Positions 7,093-16,109 of a DNA stretch of 46,097 bases are shown here, one piece after another. This DNA is from Bryobacterales bacterium. GTDB taxonomy: Bacteria > Acidobacteriota > Terriglobia > Bryobacterales > Bryobacteraceae. Under the pieces are notes generated by a model that had not been told where the DNA came from, ran no database searches, and was given only the letters and a program-made list of their open reading frames with translations. The stretch spans positions 1-46,097 of the forward strand of contig SHUD01000016.1 in NCBI GenBank assembly GCA_009697505.1, read 5' to 3'. The position numbers and the translations under genes are program-made. How positions within the stretch are numbered: the stretch's first letter is position 1; each line of letters opens with the position of its first letter.

Positions 7093-8547
7093 ATGGAATG
7101 CAAACTGGTGTACGCTCCGCTGGAGCAGGTGGAAGCCGATGCCGTGGCGGTGGTGCTGTTTGAGGACGGCGAGGGAATTCCGGCGGCGAAGGCGTGGCTG
7201 GACGAATTGAAGTCCTCCGGAGAATTCACGGGCAAGCCGGGCGAGATGACCGTTCTGCATTTGCCCCAGGGGCTCAAGGCCAAGCGGCTGGTCGTAGTTG
7301 GCGGTGGAAAAAAAGACAAGTTCGATGCGGCTGCGTTGCGCAAGACCGTAGGAGCGCTGGTGCGCGCGCTCAAGCAGAAGGGCGTGAAGCGTTTGGCGTT
7401 CATGCTGGGCGGCGGAAGCGCGGAAGCGGCGGTGGAAGGCGCGGTCGAAGGCGCAATTCTGGGCAACTACGAGCCGGACATGAATAAGCCGTCGACCGAT
7501 GCCAAGCCTCTGGAGGCGTTCGACGTGGTGGCGGCGGCGAAGACACCGCAACTCGAACCGGCCCTGCGGCGCGGCGTCATTCTGGCGGAAGCGCAGAATT
7601 TCACGCGCGACCTGGGCAATGAGCCGGCCAATCGCATGACGCCGTTGGCGCTGGCAAGTAAGGCGCGCGAGATGGCCGCGGCGTACGGGTTAGACATCGA
7701 AGTGCTGGAGCGCGACCGCATGCGGCAACTGGGCATGGGATCTTTGCTCGGCGTGGCGCAAGGCAGCGACGAGCCACCGGTGTTCATCGTCCTGCGCTAT
7801 CAACCCGCGGGCGGAGCCAAGTCGAAAGATCATCTGGCGCTGATCGGCAAGGGCGTGACGTTTGACAGCGGCGGAATTTCCATTAAACCGGCTGACGGCA
7901 TGGAAAAAATGAAATACGACATGTGCGGCGCGGCGGCCGTATTGGGAGCCATGCGCGCCATCGCCCAACTGAAGCCTTCCGTCACGGTGACCGGTTTCGT
8001 GCCGTCCGTCGAAAACATGCTGAGCGGGCGCGCGCAGCGGCCCGGCGACATCGTGAAATCGCTCTCCGGCAAGACCATTGAAGTGTTGAACACGGACGCC
8101 GAGGGGCGCTTAATCCTCAACGACGCGATTACCTACGCCAAGCAGTTGGGCTGCACCCATCTGGTCGATGCCGCTACGTTGACCGGCGCGATCGTGGTGG
8201 CGCTGGGATCGGTGAACACGGGTGTCTTCACCAATAACGACGCGCTGCTGGGCCGCGTGATGGCCGCCGCCAAGGACGAAGGCGAGAAGATGTGGCACAT
8301 GCCGCTCGATGAGGATTACAAGGATCTGCTCAAGAGCGCCTTCGCGGACCTTGCCAATATCGGCGGACGCTGGGGCGGGGCCATCAGCGCGGCCTGGTTC
8401 CTGAAGGAATTCGCGGAAGACACTCCCTGGGTTCACCTGGACATTGCCGGAACCGCGTGGCTCGACGACGCCAAACCGTTCCTGGCCAAGGGACCGACCG
8501 GCGTGTGCGTGCGTACGTTCGCGAAGCTCGCGCAGAGCTGGCAGTAA
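7093..8547 (+). CDS. pepA: Cytosol (leucyl) aminopeptidase, M17 family
   Basis: This 484-residue di-metal exopeptidase removes N-terminal residues from peptides in the cytoplasm. The C-terminal catalytic half contains the metal-binding and catalytic segments KGVTFDSGGISIKPADGM and MKYDMCGAAAVLGA, and the M17 signature NTDAEGRLIL. The N-terminal half is the less conserved macro-like regulatory domain typical of the family. Length is normal. It lies 7 bp after smpB and 3 bp before the BshB1-like gene, so smpB, pepA and the deacetylase look like one operon. PepA of some bacteria also binds DNA; nothing here tests that. Confidence 0.95.
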   Translation: MECKLVYAPLEQVEADAVAVVLFEDGEGIPAAKAWLDELKSSGEFTGKPGEMTVLHLPQGLKAKRLVVVGGGKKDKFDAAALRKTVGALVRALKQKGVKRLAFMLGGGSAEAAVEGAVEGAILGNYEPDMNKPSTDAKPLEAFDVVAAAKTPQLEPALRRGVILAEAQNFTRDLGNEPANRMTPLALASKAREMAAAYGLDIEVLERDRMRQLGMGSLLGVAQGSDEPPVFIVLRYQPAGGAKSKDHLALIGKGVTFDSGGISIKPADGMEKMKYDMCGAAAVLGAMRAIAQLKPSVTVTGFVPSVENMLSGRAQRPGDIVKSLSGKTIEVLNTDAEGRLILNDAITYAKQLGCTHLVDAATLTGAIVVALGSVNTGVFTNNDALLGRVMAAAKDEGEKMWHMPLDEDYKDLLKSAFADLANIGGRWGGAISAAWFLKEFAEDTPWVHLDIAGTAWLDDAKPFLAKGPTGVCVRTFAKLAQSWQ

Positions 8548-8550
8548 GCC

Positions 8551-9255
8551 ATGAATATTCTGGCCGTGGGCGCGCATCCCGATGACATCGAGTTCGGCTG
8601 CGCGCACGTTCTAATCCAGGAAAGCCGCAAAGGGAACCGCGTCAAACTGCTGGTGTTATCGCGCGGCGAGGCGGCCAGCAACGGGACCCCGGAGAGCCGT
8701 GAAGCGGAGGCCCGCGCGGCCGCGAAGCTGATCGGCGCCGAGATCGAGTTTCTCGATTTCGGAGGGGACTGCCATTTGCAACGAACGCCCGAGTATGCGT
8801 TGAAACTGGCGTTCGAGATCCGCAAGTTTCAGCCCGCTATCGTGCTGGCGCCGCACACCGATGAGAATCAGCATCCCGACCACGCCGTTGCAGGAAAACT
8901 CATGCGGGATGCCTGCCGTCTGGCGCGCTACGGAGGTCTGAGTTCCTTAAAAGGATTTTCACTCGCGGGCACGGCGGCGCACGCAGTTTCGGCGCTGTAC
9001 TACTACACGATCACCAAAGAGTACGGCGAACCCGATATCGTGATCGACGTGAGCGACGTGGTGAAGGACTGGGAGGCGGCGATGCTCGCCCATGCGACAC
9101 AAATGAAGAGCCGCGGTTACGTGGATCTGCGTTTGTCGGCCGCCCGCAACCTGGGCTTGTCGATTGGTGTCGAGTGTGCCGCGGGCTTCTACGTCAATGA
9201 TCCTGTGCGCGTGGCCGCGCTTTCGGATCTGACCCTTTCTTCGCGGTATTTGTGA
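8551..9255 (+). CDS. bshB1: PIG-L family deacetylase, bacillithiol biosynthesis BshB1-like
   Basis: This 234-residue zinc deacetylase has the PIG-L/LmbE signature AHPDDIEFGC near the start and a second metal/catalytic segment QHPDHAVAG. ARYGG, YYYTI and a C-terminal region mentioning SRG and ARNLG match the BshB1 subgroup, which removes acetate from N-acetylglucosaminyl-malate in bacillithiol synthesis. The alternative is a mycothiol- or general GlcNAc-type deacetylase. No bshA or bshC lies in the window, so the pathway assignment is from family resemblance. It starts 3 bp after pepA. Bacillithiol in this lineage would fit the nearby cysteine gene cysE only loosely, as that is 19 kb away. Confidence 0.83.
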   Translation: MNILAVGAHPDDIEFGCAHVLIQESRKGNRVKLLVLSRGEAASNGTPESREAEARAAAKLIGAEIEFLDFGGDCHLQRTPEYALKLAFEIRKFQPAIVLAPHTDENQHPDHAVAGKLMRDACRLARYGGLSSLKGFSLAGTAAHAVSALYYYTITKEYGEPDIVIDVSDVVKDWEAAMLAHATQMKSRGYVDLRLSAARNLGLSIGVECAAGFYVNDPVRVAALSDLTLSSRYL

Positions 9256-9302
9256 TAATTCGATGAGCGAAATCGCCGCGTACTTGGTTATCATGGCTCT
9301 AG

Positions 9303-10265
9303 ATGCGGGACACTGTTTATAGCCCGCCCGTCCCGCTTGCCAAGCTCCAGGAGATTGAAGCGGTACTGGGCGACGCCATCCGCGGGAAGCCGGAGGTGTT
9401 GCGCCTGTCGCTCGCCTGCTTGCTGGCGCGCGGACATTTGTTGATCGAGGACGTGCCCGGCGTGGGAAAGACCACGCTGGCGCAGGCGCTGGCCCGCAGC
9501 GTGGATGCGAGCTTCCACCGTCTCCAGTTCACTTCCGACATGCTGCCGAGCGACGTGCTGGGCGTGACCATCTACAATGCCCACTCGCAGGAGTTCGAGT
9601 TCAAGCGGGGTCCGATCTTCGCGCATTTCCTGCTGGCGGATGAAATTAATCGCGCGACGCCCAAGACGCAGTCGGCGCTGCTCGAAGCGATGAATGAGCA
9701 ACAGGTCACCATCGACGGGCGCTCCTGGCCCCTGGCGCAGCCGTTCATGGTGATCGCCACGCAGAATCCGGTGGAACACCATGGAACCTACCCGCTGCCG
9801 GAATCGCAACTCGACCGGTTCCTGATGCGAATTCGCATCGGCTATCCCGACAACCAGGCGGAGCGTGAAATCCTGCGGCAAGGCGTCGAACCTGCCTTGG
9901 ACAAAATTCGCCCGGTGGTTTCGAGTGAAGAGCTCCTGCATTTGCAGGCAGCGGCCGCGCGCGTCACGGTGGACGAAGCGCTGGTCGATTACATCCTGGC
10001 CCTGGTTCAGCAGACCCGTTCTCATGAGGCCTTGATCATGGGAGTGAGCCCGCGGGGGGCGCAGGCCCTGTTCCGCGTGGCGCAGGCGCTGGCCGCGGTC
10101 GAGGGGCGCGATTATGTGACGCCTGACGACGTCAAGCGCCTGGTGGTTCCGGTATTCGCGCACCGTGTTTTGGTGAACCAGCGGACCGCCGCAACCGCGC
10201 GCGGCGAGGGCGGCGCGGAGAAAGTTTTAGAAGAGATTCTCACGTCCGTGGACGTTCCGCTTTGA
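9303..10265 (+). CDS. MoxR-family AAA+ ATPase
   Basis: This 320-residue AAA+ ATPase of the MoxR/RavA clade has Walker A in VPGVGKTTLA (about 51-60), Walker B in LLADEINRATPKTQ (about 110-122), sensor-1 region ATQNPVE and the typical EGTYPLPEAQLDRF-like segment (here HGTYPLPESQLDRF). Such proteins act as chaperones that mature or assemble partner complexes, usually encoded next door as DUF58 and von Willebrand factor A proteins. No such partner lies here: a YchF-like ATPase follows 40 bp downstream. The ATG at 9303 is the first in frame and gives the usual family length. Confidence 0.93.
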   Translation: MRDTVYSPPVPLAKLQEIEAVLGDAIRGKPEVLRLSLACLLARGHLLIEDVPGVGKTTLAQALARSVDASFHRLQFTSDMLPSDVLGVTIYNAHSQEFEFKRGPIFAHFLLADEINRATPKTQSALLEAMNEQQVTIDGRSWPLAQPFMVIATQNPVEHHGTYPLPESQLDRFLMRIRIGYPDNQAEREILRQGVEPALDKIRPVVSSEELLHLQAAAARVTVDEALVDYILALVQQTRSHEALIMGVSPRGAQALFRVAQALAAVEGRDYVTPDDVKRLVVPVFAHRVLVNQRTAATARGEGGAEKVLEEILTSVDVPL

Positions 10266-10305
10266 CGCCGTCCGGTCCGGTTCGCGGACAGAAAAAACAC
10301 AATCC

Positions 10306-11379
10306 ATGAAGACAGCCATTATCGGATTGCCCATGGTGGGCAAGACCAGTTTGTTTACCATTCTCACGGGCGCGCATGAAGCGGCGCGGGTGGGAACGCT
10401 GGAAGCCCGGGTGGGCATCACCAAGGTGCCGGATGCCCGCGTGGACGCGCTGGCCAAGCTATATCAGCCTCCTAAGATCACCTACGCGACGGTGGAGTAT
10501 CTGGACTTTCCTTCGATCTCGAAAGAAGCCCTGCGCGATCCCGGCTACCTGGCCAGTCTCCGCGTGGCGGACGCACTGGCGCAGGTATTGCGCGTGTTCG
10601 AAAGCGACACCGTCCCGCACGAAAAGGGCTCCGTCGATCCCGTGCGCGATTTCGAGGACGTCGAGATCGAGCTGATCCTCAGCGATCTGGTGGTCGTCGA
10701 GAAGCGCATGGAGCGCGTCGATAAAGACCGCAAGAAGATCAAGAACCCGGAGCTGGATCACGAGTTCGCGCTTTTGGAGCGCCTCCAAGCCGCACTCGGA
10801 GCCAACCAAGCTCTGCGCGGGCTGGAGTACAGCGCCGACGAAGAGAAACGCATTCGCGGTTTCCAATTTCTTTCACAGAAGCCGATGCTGTGCGTGCTGA
10901 ACCTGGGCGAAAAGGACGCCGCGCGGCTGCACGAAGTGGAAGAAGAATACCGCAACGGGCCGTTTGCCGGACGCCGCAACACCGCCGTCACCGCGATCTG
11001 CGGCCAGATCGAAGCCGAGCTCGCCGAGTTAGGTTCTGACGAAGCCCAGGAGATGCTGGCCAGCTACGGCTTAAAGGAGTCCGGCATGGAGCGTCTGATC
11101 GCCGCGACCTACCTGCTGCTCGGCCTCATGTCGTTCCTGACGGCGGGCGAAACGGAAGTGCGCGCCTGGACCATTCCCCTGAACAGTAAGGCCGTCCACG
11201 CGGCCGGGGCCATCCACAGCGACTTCGAAAAGAAATTCATTCGCGCCGAGGTGGTGAACTGGCGGGCGCTGCTCGATCACGGCGGCTACCCCGGCGTGAA
11301 AGAGAAAGGCCTGTTGCGTTTGGAAGGCAAAGAGTACATCGTTAAGGACGGCGATGTGCTGGTGATCCGTCACTCGTAG
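10306..11379 (+). CDS. YchF/OLA1-like P-loop ATPase with C-terminal DUF933 domain (divergent)
   Basis: This 357-residue protein follows the YchF plan: an N-terminal P-loop domain, a coiled-coil insert (about 130-190) and a C-terminal TGS-like DUF933 domain (SFLTAGETEVRAW...VKDGDVLVIRHS). The P-loop is GLPMVGKTS where YchF has GLPNVGKST. The base-recognition motif NLGE matches the NxxE that gives YchF its ATP preference. The usual G3 segment (DxAGLVxGAxxGxGLGN) is missing and replaced by LDFPSISKEALRDPG (about 66-80). It is therefore probably a paralogue, not the housekeeping YchF. Its last 38 bases overlap the 3' end of lnt on the other strand. Confidence 0.85.
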   Translation: MKTAIIGLPMVGKTSLFTILTGAHEAARVGTLEARVGITKVPDARVDALAKLYQPPKITYATVEYLDFPSISKEALRDPGYLASLRVADALAQVLRVFESDTVPHEKGSVDPVRDFEDVEIELILSDLVVVEKRMERVDKDRKKIKNPELDHEFALLERLQAALGANQALRGLEYSADEEKRIRGFQFLSQKPMLCVLNLGEKDAARLHEVEEEYRNGPFAGRRNTAVTAICGQIEAELAELGSDEAQEMLASYGLKESGMERLIAATYLLLGLMSFLTAGETEVRAWTIPLNSKAVHAAGAIHSDFEKKFIRAEVVNWRALLDHGGYPGVKEKGLLRLEGKEYIVKDGDVLVIRHS

Positions 11380-12823
11380 GCCGTAACTGGGCCGGTAACC
11401 GGGCCCCGTAACCGGCGAGCGCGAGCCCGAGGGCGAAGCATCCCCAGGCGAACCAGTCGCCGTACCGGGTATACGGGGTCTCTTCGCGGCCGTAGTCATA
11501 CGGAACCAAAGCCGCGGTCTGTGCAAACGGAGCCAACCGCTGGACCACGCGCCCGCGAGGATCGATGGCCGCGCTGATGCCGTCATTGGTGGCGCGCAGA
11601 ATCCAGCGGCGGTTTTCCGCGGCCCGCATGCGGACAATGGCCAGATGCTGTTCGTGCGCGGCGCTATGGCCGAAGTAGCCGTCGTTCGACAGGTTCACCA
11701 GAACTTCGGCGCCCAGATGCGTGAACTCACGGACCAGATCCGGAAACGCGGATTCGTAGCAGATGAAGGCCGCCATGCGATGCCCATCCAGCGGGAAGAT
11801 CACGCGCCGCGTTCCGGGAACGAAGTCGCCGGCCTCGTGCGTGATGCGGTTCACCCAACCGAACAGGGGTGGAATGAATTCGCCGAAGGGGACCAGATCG
11901 ATCTTGTCGTAACGGTCGATGAGATTGCCGGCCGCATCAAACAGGGCTGCCGAGTTCAGCGGCTCCCGCGCCGCGGTTCGTCCCACAGCACCGAAAAGAA
12001 AGGGAGTCTCCGACGCGCGCGCAACGCCCGCGGCGTAATCGCGAAACGCCGGGTCATCCACGTAGAACGGAGCGGGAACCTCGGGCCACAAGATCAGATG
12101 CGCTCCGCGGGCGCGGGAGAGCAGGGCGAGCTTTAACTGCATCTCTCGTAAGACTTCCGCGGTCCACTGCAATTCCGTGTCGATATTGGGCTGGACAATC
12201 AGCGCCTTCTGGGTTCCCGGTTGTGGGCGCGGTGCGCGGGGAAGACCAAGCAGGACCACCAGCGACAGCAGCCAGGCGAGCTGCCGTCGTGGTCTGTGGA
12301 GGATCACCGACGCGGCGCCGCAAGCGAGCATCGCGAAAAGGAACGACAATCCGTAGACTCCGGTGATGGGCGCCAGCCGCATCGGCAGCGGCATATCGAT
12401 GCCGGCGTTTCCCAGGTCGAGCCAGGCAAAGCCGAAGAAGCCGTGAGTACGCTCGATTCCCGTCCACAAGGCGGCAACGGAGGGAATCGCCCACCACCGT
12501 GGCAGCAGAAAACCCGCCAGCGCGGCGAACACCGCCAGGGGGAGTCCTTTATATAAGCCGAATAGCGCGAAACCGCCCCAGCCTCCCCAGCGGCCCATGC
12601 CGCCGTGGACTTCCAGCACGAACCGGATCCAAGGGCAGACGCCGCACCAGAAAACAAATCCCGCGGCCCACCCGAACAGCCAGCGCCGCTTCCAGGAGGT
12701 TTCTCGCGCGCAGGCAATCAGCACGGGAGCCAACGCGACAGGTGCCAACCAAGTGAGGCCAAATCCGGGCAACACCAGCGTCAGCAAGACCGCCGATGCG
12801 AGGGATAGCGCCAGATTGTTCAC
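11342..12823 (-). CDS. lnt: Apolipoprotein N-acyltransferase
   Basis: This 493-residue inner-membrane enzyme adds the third acyl chain to lipoproteins. About six N-terminal membrane helices (1-195) and one C-terminal helix flank a periplasmic nitrilase-like domain. The catalytic triad is visible: Glu248 (LWPEVPAPF), Lys307 (YDKIDLVPFGEFIPP) and Cys355 (FICYESAFPD). The start is a GTG at 12823, 13 bp after the SPOR-protein gene. The last helix is followed by a short polar tail that overlaps the YchF-like gene by 38 bases tail to tail. Lnt is consistent with the lipoproteins encoded elsewhere in the window (27196 and 28482). Confidence 0.95.
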   Translation of the reverse strand: MNNLALSLASAVLLTLVLPGFGLTWLAPVALAPVLIACARETSWKRRWLFGWAAGFVFWCGVCPWIRFVLEVHGGMGRWGGWGGFALFGLYKGLPLAVFAALAGFLLPRWWAIPSVAALWTGIERTHGFFGFAWLDLGNAGIDMPLPMRLAPITGVYGLSFLFAMLACGAASVILHRPRRQLAWLLSLVVLLGLPRAPRPQPGTQKALIVQPNIDTELQWTAEVLREMQLKLALLSRARGAHLILWPEVPAPFYVDDPAFRDYAAGVARASETPFLFGAVGRTAAREPLNSAALFDAAGNLIDRYDKIDLVPFGEFIPPLFGWVNRITHEAGDFVPGTRRVIFPLDGHRMAAFICYESAFPDLVREFTHLGAEVLVNLSNDGYFGHSAAHEQHLAIVRMRAAENRRWILRATNDGISAAIDPRGRVVQRLAPFAQTAALVPYDYGREETPYTRYGDWFAWGCFALGLALAGYGARLPAQLRPTSDGSPAHRRP

Positions 12824-12836
12824 GAGCAGTTCTTGG

Positions 12837-13469
12837 CTAGAACGTTCTTCGGATCGCTGCGTTGCCAGGGAAACCGGCGCCCTGGAGCTCGGCGCGAACT
12901 TTGTTGGTGGTGTTCTCCGCTACCGGTCCGACCAGAACCCGAAACGTTCCTGGTCTTCCTTCAATTTCCGCTGCCATGGCCTTGAAGCCCTTCTTCTGCA
13001 ATACGTCCACCATGATGTCCGCCTCATGCGGGCTGGTCGCGGCGAGTTGCAGGTAGGACTGGCCGGCGGCAGGGCGCCCCTTGGGTTCGGATCGCGAAGC
13101 CTTCGCCGGTGCCGCCGATTTAGCGGGAGTGGGAGCCGGTGCCGGCTCAGGTTCCGGTTTCACAGGCTCAGCCACGGACGGCGGCTCACGTGGCGTAGTG
13201 GATACTGCCGCGGGAGTCTCCACCGGAGCGGCTTCCGGAGCGTGTGGCGGGGCTTCCACCACCAGCGGGCTGCCTCCCGTTTGCGTGCCGGTGGCGTCCG
13301 CGGCCAGGGGCGCCGAGTTGCGCCCCACGATGTAGCCCATCGTAAAAAACACACCCAGCAGAATCACGATGATGAAGAACACGCTCAGGAGCTGGCGGTT
13401 CGCTAAAATCAATTCGAATTCGCCGTCTTCGTTCTTGGGCAATCCACGGTCCTCCGGTCTGTTCTCCAT
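12837..13469 (-). CDS. SPOR-domain membrane protein
   Basis: This 210-residue protein has a short cytoplasmic head (1-26), one membrane helix (27-49), a long Pro/Ala/Glu-rich periplasmic linker (about 60-130) and a C-terminal SPOR domain (about 136-210; SYLQLAATSPHEADIMVDVLQKKGF and FRVLVGPV). SPOR domains bind denuded septal peptidoglycan, so a role at the division site is likely. It lies between a DinB-family gene and lnt on the same strand, with 21 and 13 bp gaps. No FtsN-specific features beyond this architecture are seen. Confidence 0.9.
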   Translation of the reverse strand: MENRPEDRGLPKNEDGEFELILANRQLLSVFFIIVILLGVFFTMGYIVGRNSAPLAADATGTQTGGSPLVVEAPPHAPEAAPVETPAAVSTTPREPPSVAEPVKPEPEPAPAPTPAKSAAPAKASRSEPKGRPAAGQSYLQLAATSPHEADIMVDVLQKKGFKAMAAEIEGRPGTFRVLVGPVAENTTNKVRAELQGAGFPGNAAIRRTF

Positions 13470-13490
13470 ACTAGCGGATGCCAGAAGCGG

Positions 13491-13994
13491 TTACTGGGCG
13501 GCCGGCTGCGCCTGCGAAGCTTTGAATTCCTTGTAGGCGGCTCGCGCGGCTTGAATCTGCCCCACGTGCTTTTCCGGATGCTGAGCGAAGATTTTCAGCA
13601 GGTCCATGACGGTGACGGTGCCGCGCTTGCTGTGCTGGCCGGTTCGCGCGAAGGCTTGCTCCGGAAGATCCTTCAAAAGCTCGTAGTTTTCCGCGCGCGT
13701 ACGGCGGAAGGTATCGAGCGCTTGCGAGAGCTTCCGTTTGCCGTAGTCCAGACGATCGGCCCACAAGTCCTGATCGATGGCGGGAATGCTGGGATTTTCT
13801 TCGGCGATCATTTGCCGGATGCGCATGGCGAAAACGATTTCCGTGTCCGCCAGGTGGCACACGATCGTGCGGATGCCCCATTTTCCCTCGCCGGGCTTGA
13901 AGTCGAGCATGGAGCCGGCGGCTCCGGTGGTGGCTACGGCCACCAGTTCGGCTCCGCGCCGGAATCGTTCCAACCAATCCGCCAGTTCACTCAT
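13491..13994 (-). CDS. DinB-family (DfsB-like) four-helix protein
   Basis: This 167-residue protein has the DinB/DinB_2 pattern: a histidine in the second helix (VCHLADTE, His47) and an HxxxH pair in the last helix (AQHPEKHVGQI), which together bind a divalent metal in this fold. Members include metal-dependent thiol S-transferases that use bacillithiol or mycothiol, and many without known substrate. Given a BshB1-like gene 5 kb away, a bacillithiol transferase is conceivable but unproven. It is the first gene of the unit with the SPOR protein and lnt. Confidence 0.85.
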   Translation of the reverse strand: MSELADWLERFRRGAELVAVATTGAAGSMLDFKPGEGKWGIRTIVCHLADTEIVFAMRIRQMIAEENPSIPAIDQDLWADRLDYGKRKLSQALDTFRRTRAENYELLKDLPEQAFARTGQHSKRGTVTVMDLLKIFAQHPEKHVGQIQAARAAYKEFKASQAQPAAQ

Positions 13995-14032
13995 GAAAGG
14001 AGTTCGCCTCGAATCTCAGTAATAGTCCGCTC

Positions 14033-14212
14033 TCAATAATAGTCAGCGCAAGACATGTAGTAGCCACACTGCTCGCAGACCAATTTACATTTGCGTTCGG
14101 ACAGCCGGCGGCTGCAAACCGGACAATGCAGCATGGGTTCCCGTTCCCGCGCCGTAGCGCTTTCCACCGGCGCGTTCTGTAAAGTATTTTCTTCCACCGA
14201 AAGCGGCACCAC
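14033..14212 (-). CDS. Small zinc-ribbon protein
   Basis: A short frame ends in two CxxC pairs (CPVC and CEQC, twelve residues between them) and GYYMSCADYY, a rubredoxin-like zinc ribbon. The start is uncertain: the frame is open to 14323, and candidates are GTGs at 14212, 14209 and 14197 and an ATG at 14134 that would leave only about 33 residues. I took 14212 as the longest start that does not run deep into the divergent ggt promoter. It may be the first gene of the DinB-SPOR-lnt unit, 38 bp upstream of DinB. Function unknown. Confidence 0.55.
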   Translation of the reverse strand: MVPLSVEENTLQNAPVESATAREREPMLHCPVCSRRLSERKCKLVCEQCGYYMSCADYY

Positions 14213-14247
14213 CGAAAGCACCAGTATAAAGTGATTTGCGGAGCAAG

Positions 14248-14253
14248 TATAAT
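14248..14253 (+). promoter_or_regulatory. Likely -10 box for ggt
   Basis: A perfect TATAAT lies 26 bp before the ggt start codon at 14280. No good -35 element is found at 16-18 bp spacing. The site is in the divergent region between the zinc-ribbon gene and ggt. Confidence 0.45.
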
Positions 14254-14279
14254 GAAGCCAGCTTTTGCAAAGGAACCTC

Positions 14280-16109
14280 ATGAAGCCAACGAAAGCGTTG
14301 TTCATTTTTGCTCTTGCGGTCACTTGTGCCGCTCAGATGCGCCGGGAACCGGAGCGGCCTCTCCGGCAGCCGGTTCGCGGGGTTCACGGCGCGGTTGCCG
14401 CGGGTAGTGAATACGCTACCGAAGCCGGCATGCGCATCTATTACAAAGGTGGAAACGCGGTGGATGCCGGCGTGACCAGCATGTTCGCGGCGTCGGTCAC
14501 CGAGCTTTCCCACTACGGCTTCGGCGGCGAGGCTGCGGTTCTCATCCGCACCAAAGACGGCAAGGTGCATTCGATCGCCGGGATCGGCACCATGCCCATG
14601 CTGGCTTCCGCGGACCTGTTCCGCAAGCGGCCGTTACAGCCCTTTGAAGTGATGGAGCGCGAACCCGGGGGACTGAAGGGAATTATTCCCGGCGCAGGCT
14701 TGATGCCCGCGCTGGTACCGGGGATGGTGGACGCGGCGCTAGTGGCGCTGCGCGAGTACGGCACCATGACGTTCCAGGACGTGATTGCGCCATCCATCGA
14801 GTTGGCGGACGGCTTCTCGCTGGATGACATGCGCGCTAATGCGATCAACTACAGCGCTCCGTTTTTTACCGTTTGGCCCACCTCCAAGGCGCACTTTTTG
14901 CCCAACGGCAGACCGCTGCGGTCCGGTGAGATTTTCCGCCAGCCCGACCTGGCGCGCACGCTGCGTACCATGGCGGAAGCGGAAAAGAAGGCCCTAGCCG
15001 GGGGCGCCGCCCGCCAGGCCGCGATTGACGCAGTTCGCGATTTCTTCTATCGCGGCGACGTTGCCCGCAAGATTGATGCGTTCAGCAAGGCGAACGGCGG
15101 CTTGTTGCGTTACGAAGACATGGCCGCGTTCAGGTTGCAGCCGGAAGAACCTGTCTCCACCACGTTCAAGGGTTATCGCGTCTACAAGAACGGCTTCTGG
15201 ACGCAAGGTCCCGCCATGCTGGAGACGCTGAATATTCTGGAAGGCTTTGAGGATCAACCCGCTTTCAACTCGCCTGCTTACATACACAGAGTGACGGAAG
15301 CGCTCAAGCTGGCGTACGCCGACCGCGACACTTATTACGGCGACCCCAAGTTCAATAACATTCCCTCGGACGTACTGCTCTCCAAAGAATATGCCACGGA
15401 GCGCCGGAAGCTGATTGGGGATAGGGTGTCGATGGATTTCCGGCCCGGGACCGTGCATGGCAAGACCGGCCGTCATCCGGCCGAAGAGGAAGTAGCGCAC
15501 GTGACTCTGGACCCGGTTCTGATGGCGCACGACACGACTTGCGTCGACGCCATCGATAAGGACGGCATCATGTTCACGGCGACGCCTTCGGGAGCCTGGC
15601 TGCCCAGCGTGATCGCCGGCGACACCGGCATTCCGTTGAGCGTTCGCGCGCAGAGCTTCGTACTGATCCCGGGGCATCCCAATGAACTGGCCCCCGGCAA
15701 GCGTCCCCGCATCACCTTGACGCCGACGCTGGTTACCATGGCCGACGGGCGCCCGCTGGCGGTTCTTTCCACGCCGGGTGGCGATAACCAGGAACAGGGA
15801 CTTCTCCAGGTGCTGCTCAATTCGCTGCAATTCCGGATGAACGCGCAGAATGCGATTGAAGCGCCGCGCTTCGGAACCCGGCACCTGGTATCGAGCTTCG
15901 ACAACCACGCCTGGATTCGCGGCGATCTGGAACTGGACGAGCGCATTTCGCAGGTCACCGCCGCCGACCTCGCCAATCGCGGCCACAAGATCAGCCCCAC
16001 GTCACGCTACTCCAACGGAACCGCTCCGGTGCTGATCCGCATCCTGGAAGGCGGTGCGATCGAGGCGGGCGCGGATCCCTATTACAACCGTTCCGCGCAC
16101 GCCTGGTGA
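14280..16109 (+). CDS. ggt: Gamma-glutamyltransferase
   Basis: This 609-residue Ntn-hydrolase cleaves or transfers the gamma-glutamyl group of glutathione-like substrates in the periplasm and should self-cleave into large and small subunits before Thr419 (HDTTCVDAIDKDG; the family norm is TTHxSVVD). A signal peptide ends near residue 19 (CAAQ). The large subunit has AGSEYATEAGMRI...GGNAVDAGV and the small subunit has STPGGDNQEQG. I started at the ATG at 14280, preceded by AAAGGA; a TTG at 14265 is also in frame. The Cys421 where His is usual puts it in a divergent branch. The stop overlaps the next gene (GTGA). Confidence 0.9.
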   Translation: MKPTKALFIFALAVTCAAQMRREPERPLRQPVRGVHGAVAAGSEYATEAGMRIYYKGGNAVDAGVTSMFAASVTELSHYGFGGEAAVLIRTKDGKVHSIAGIGTMPMLASADLFRKRPLQPFEVMEREPGGLKGIIPGAGLMPALVPGMVDAALVALREYGTMTFQDVIAPSIELADGFSLDDMRANAINYSAPFFTVWPTSKAHFLPNGRPLRSGEIFRQPDLARTLRTMAEAEKKALAGGAARQAAIDAVRDFFYRGDVARKIDAFSKANGGLLRYEDMAAFRLQPEEPVSTTFKGYRVYKNGFWTQGPAMLETLNILEGFEDQPAFNSPAYIHRVTEALKLAYADRDTYYGDPKFNNIPSDVLLSKEYATERRKLIGDRVSMDFRPGTVHGKTGRHPAEEEVAHVTLDPVLMAHDTTCVDAIDKDGIMFTATPSGAWLPSVIAGDTGIPLSVRAQSFVLIPGHPNELAPGKRPRITLTPTLVTMADGRPLAVLSTPGGDNQEQGLLQVLLNSLQFRMNAQNAIEAPRFGTRHLVSSFDNHAWIRGDLELDERISQVTAADLANRGHKISPTSRYSNGTAPVLIRILEGGAIEAGADPYYNRSAHAW

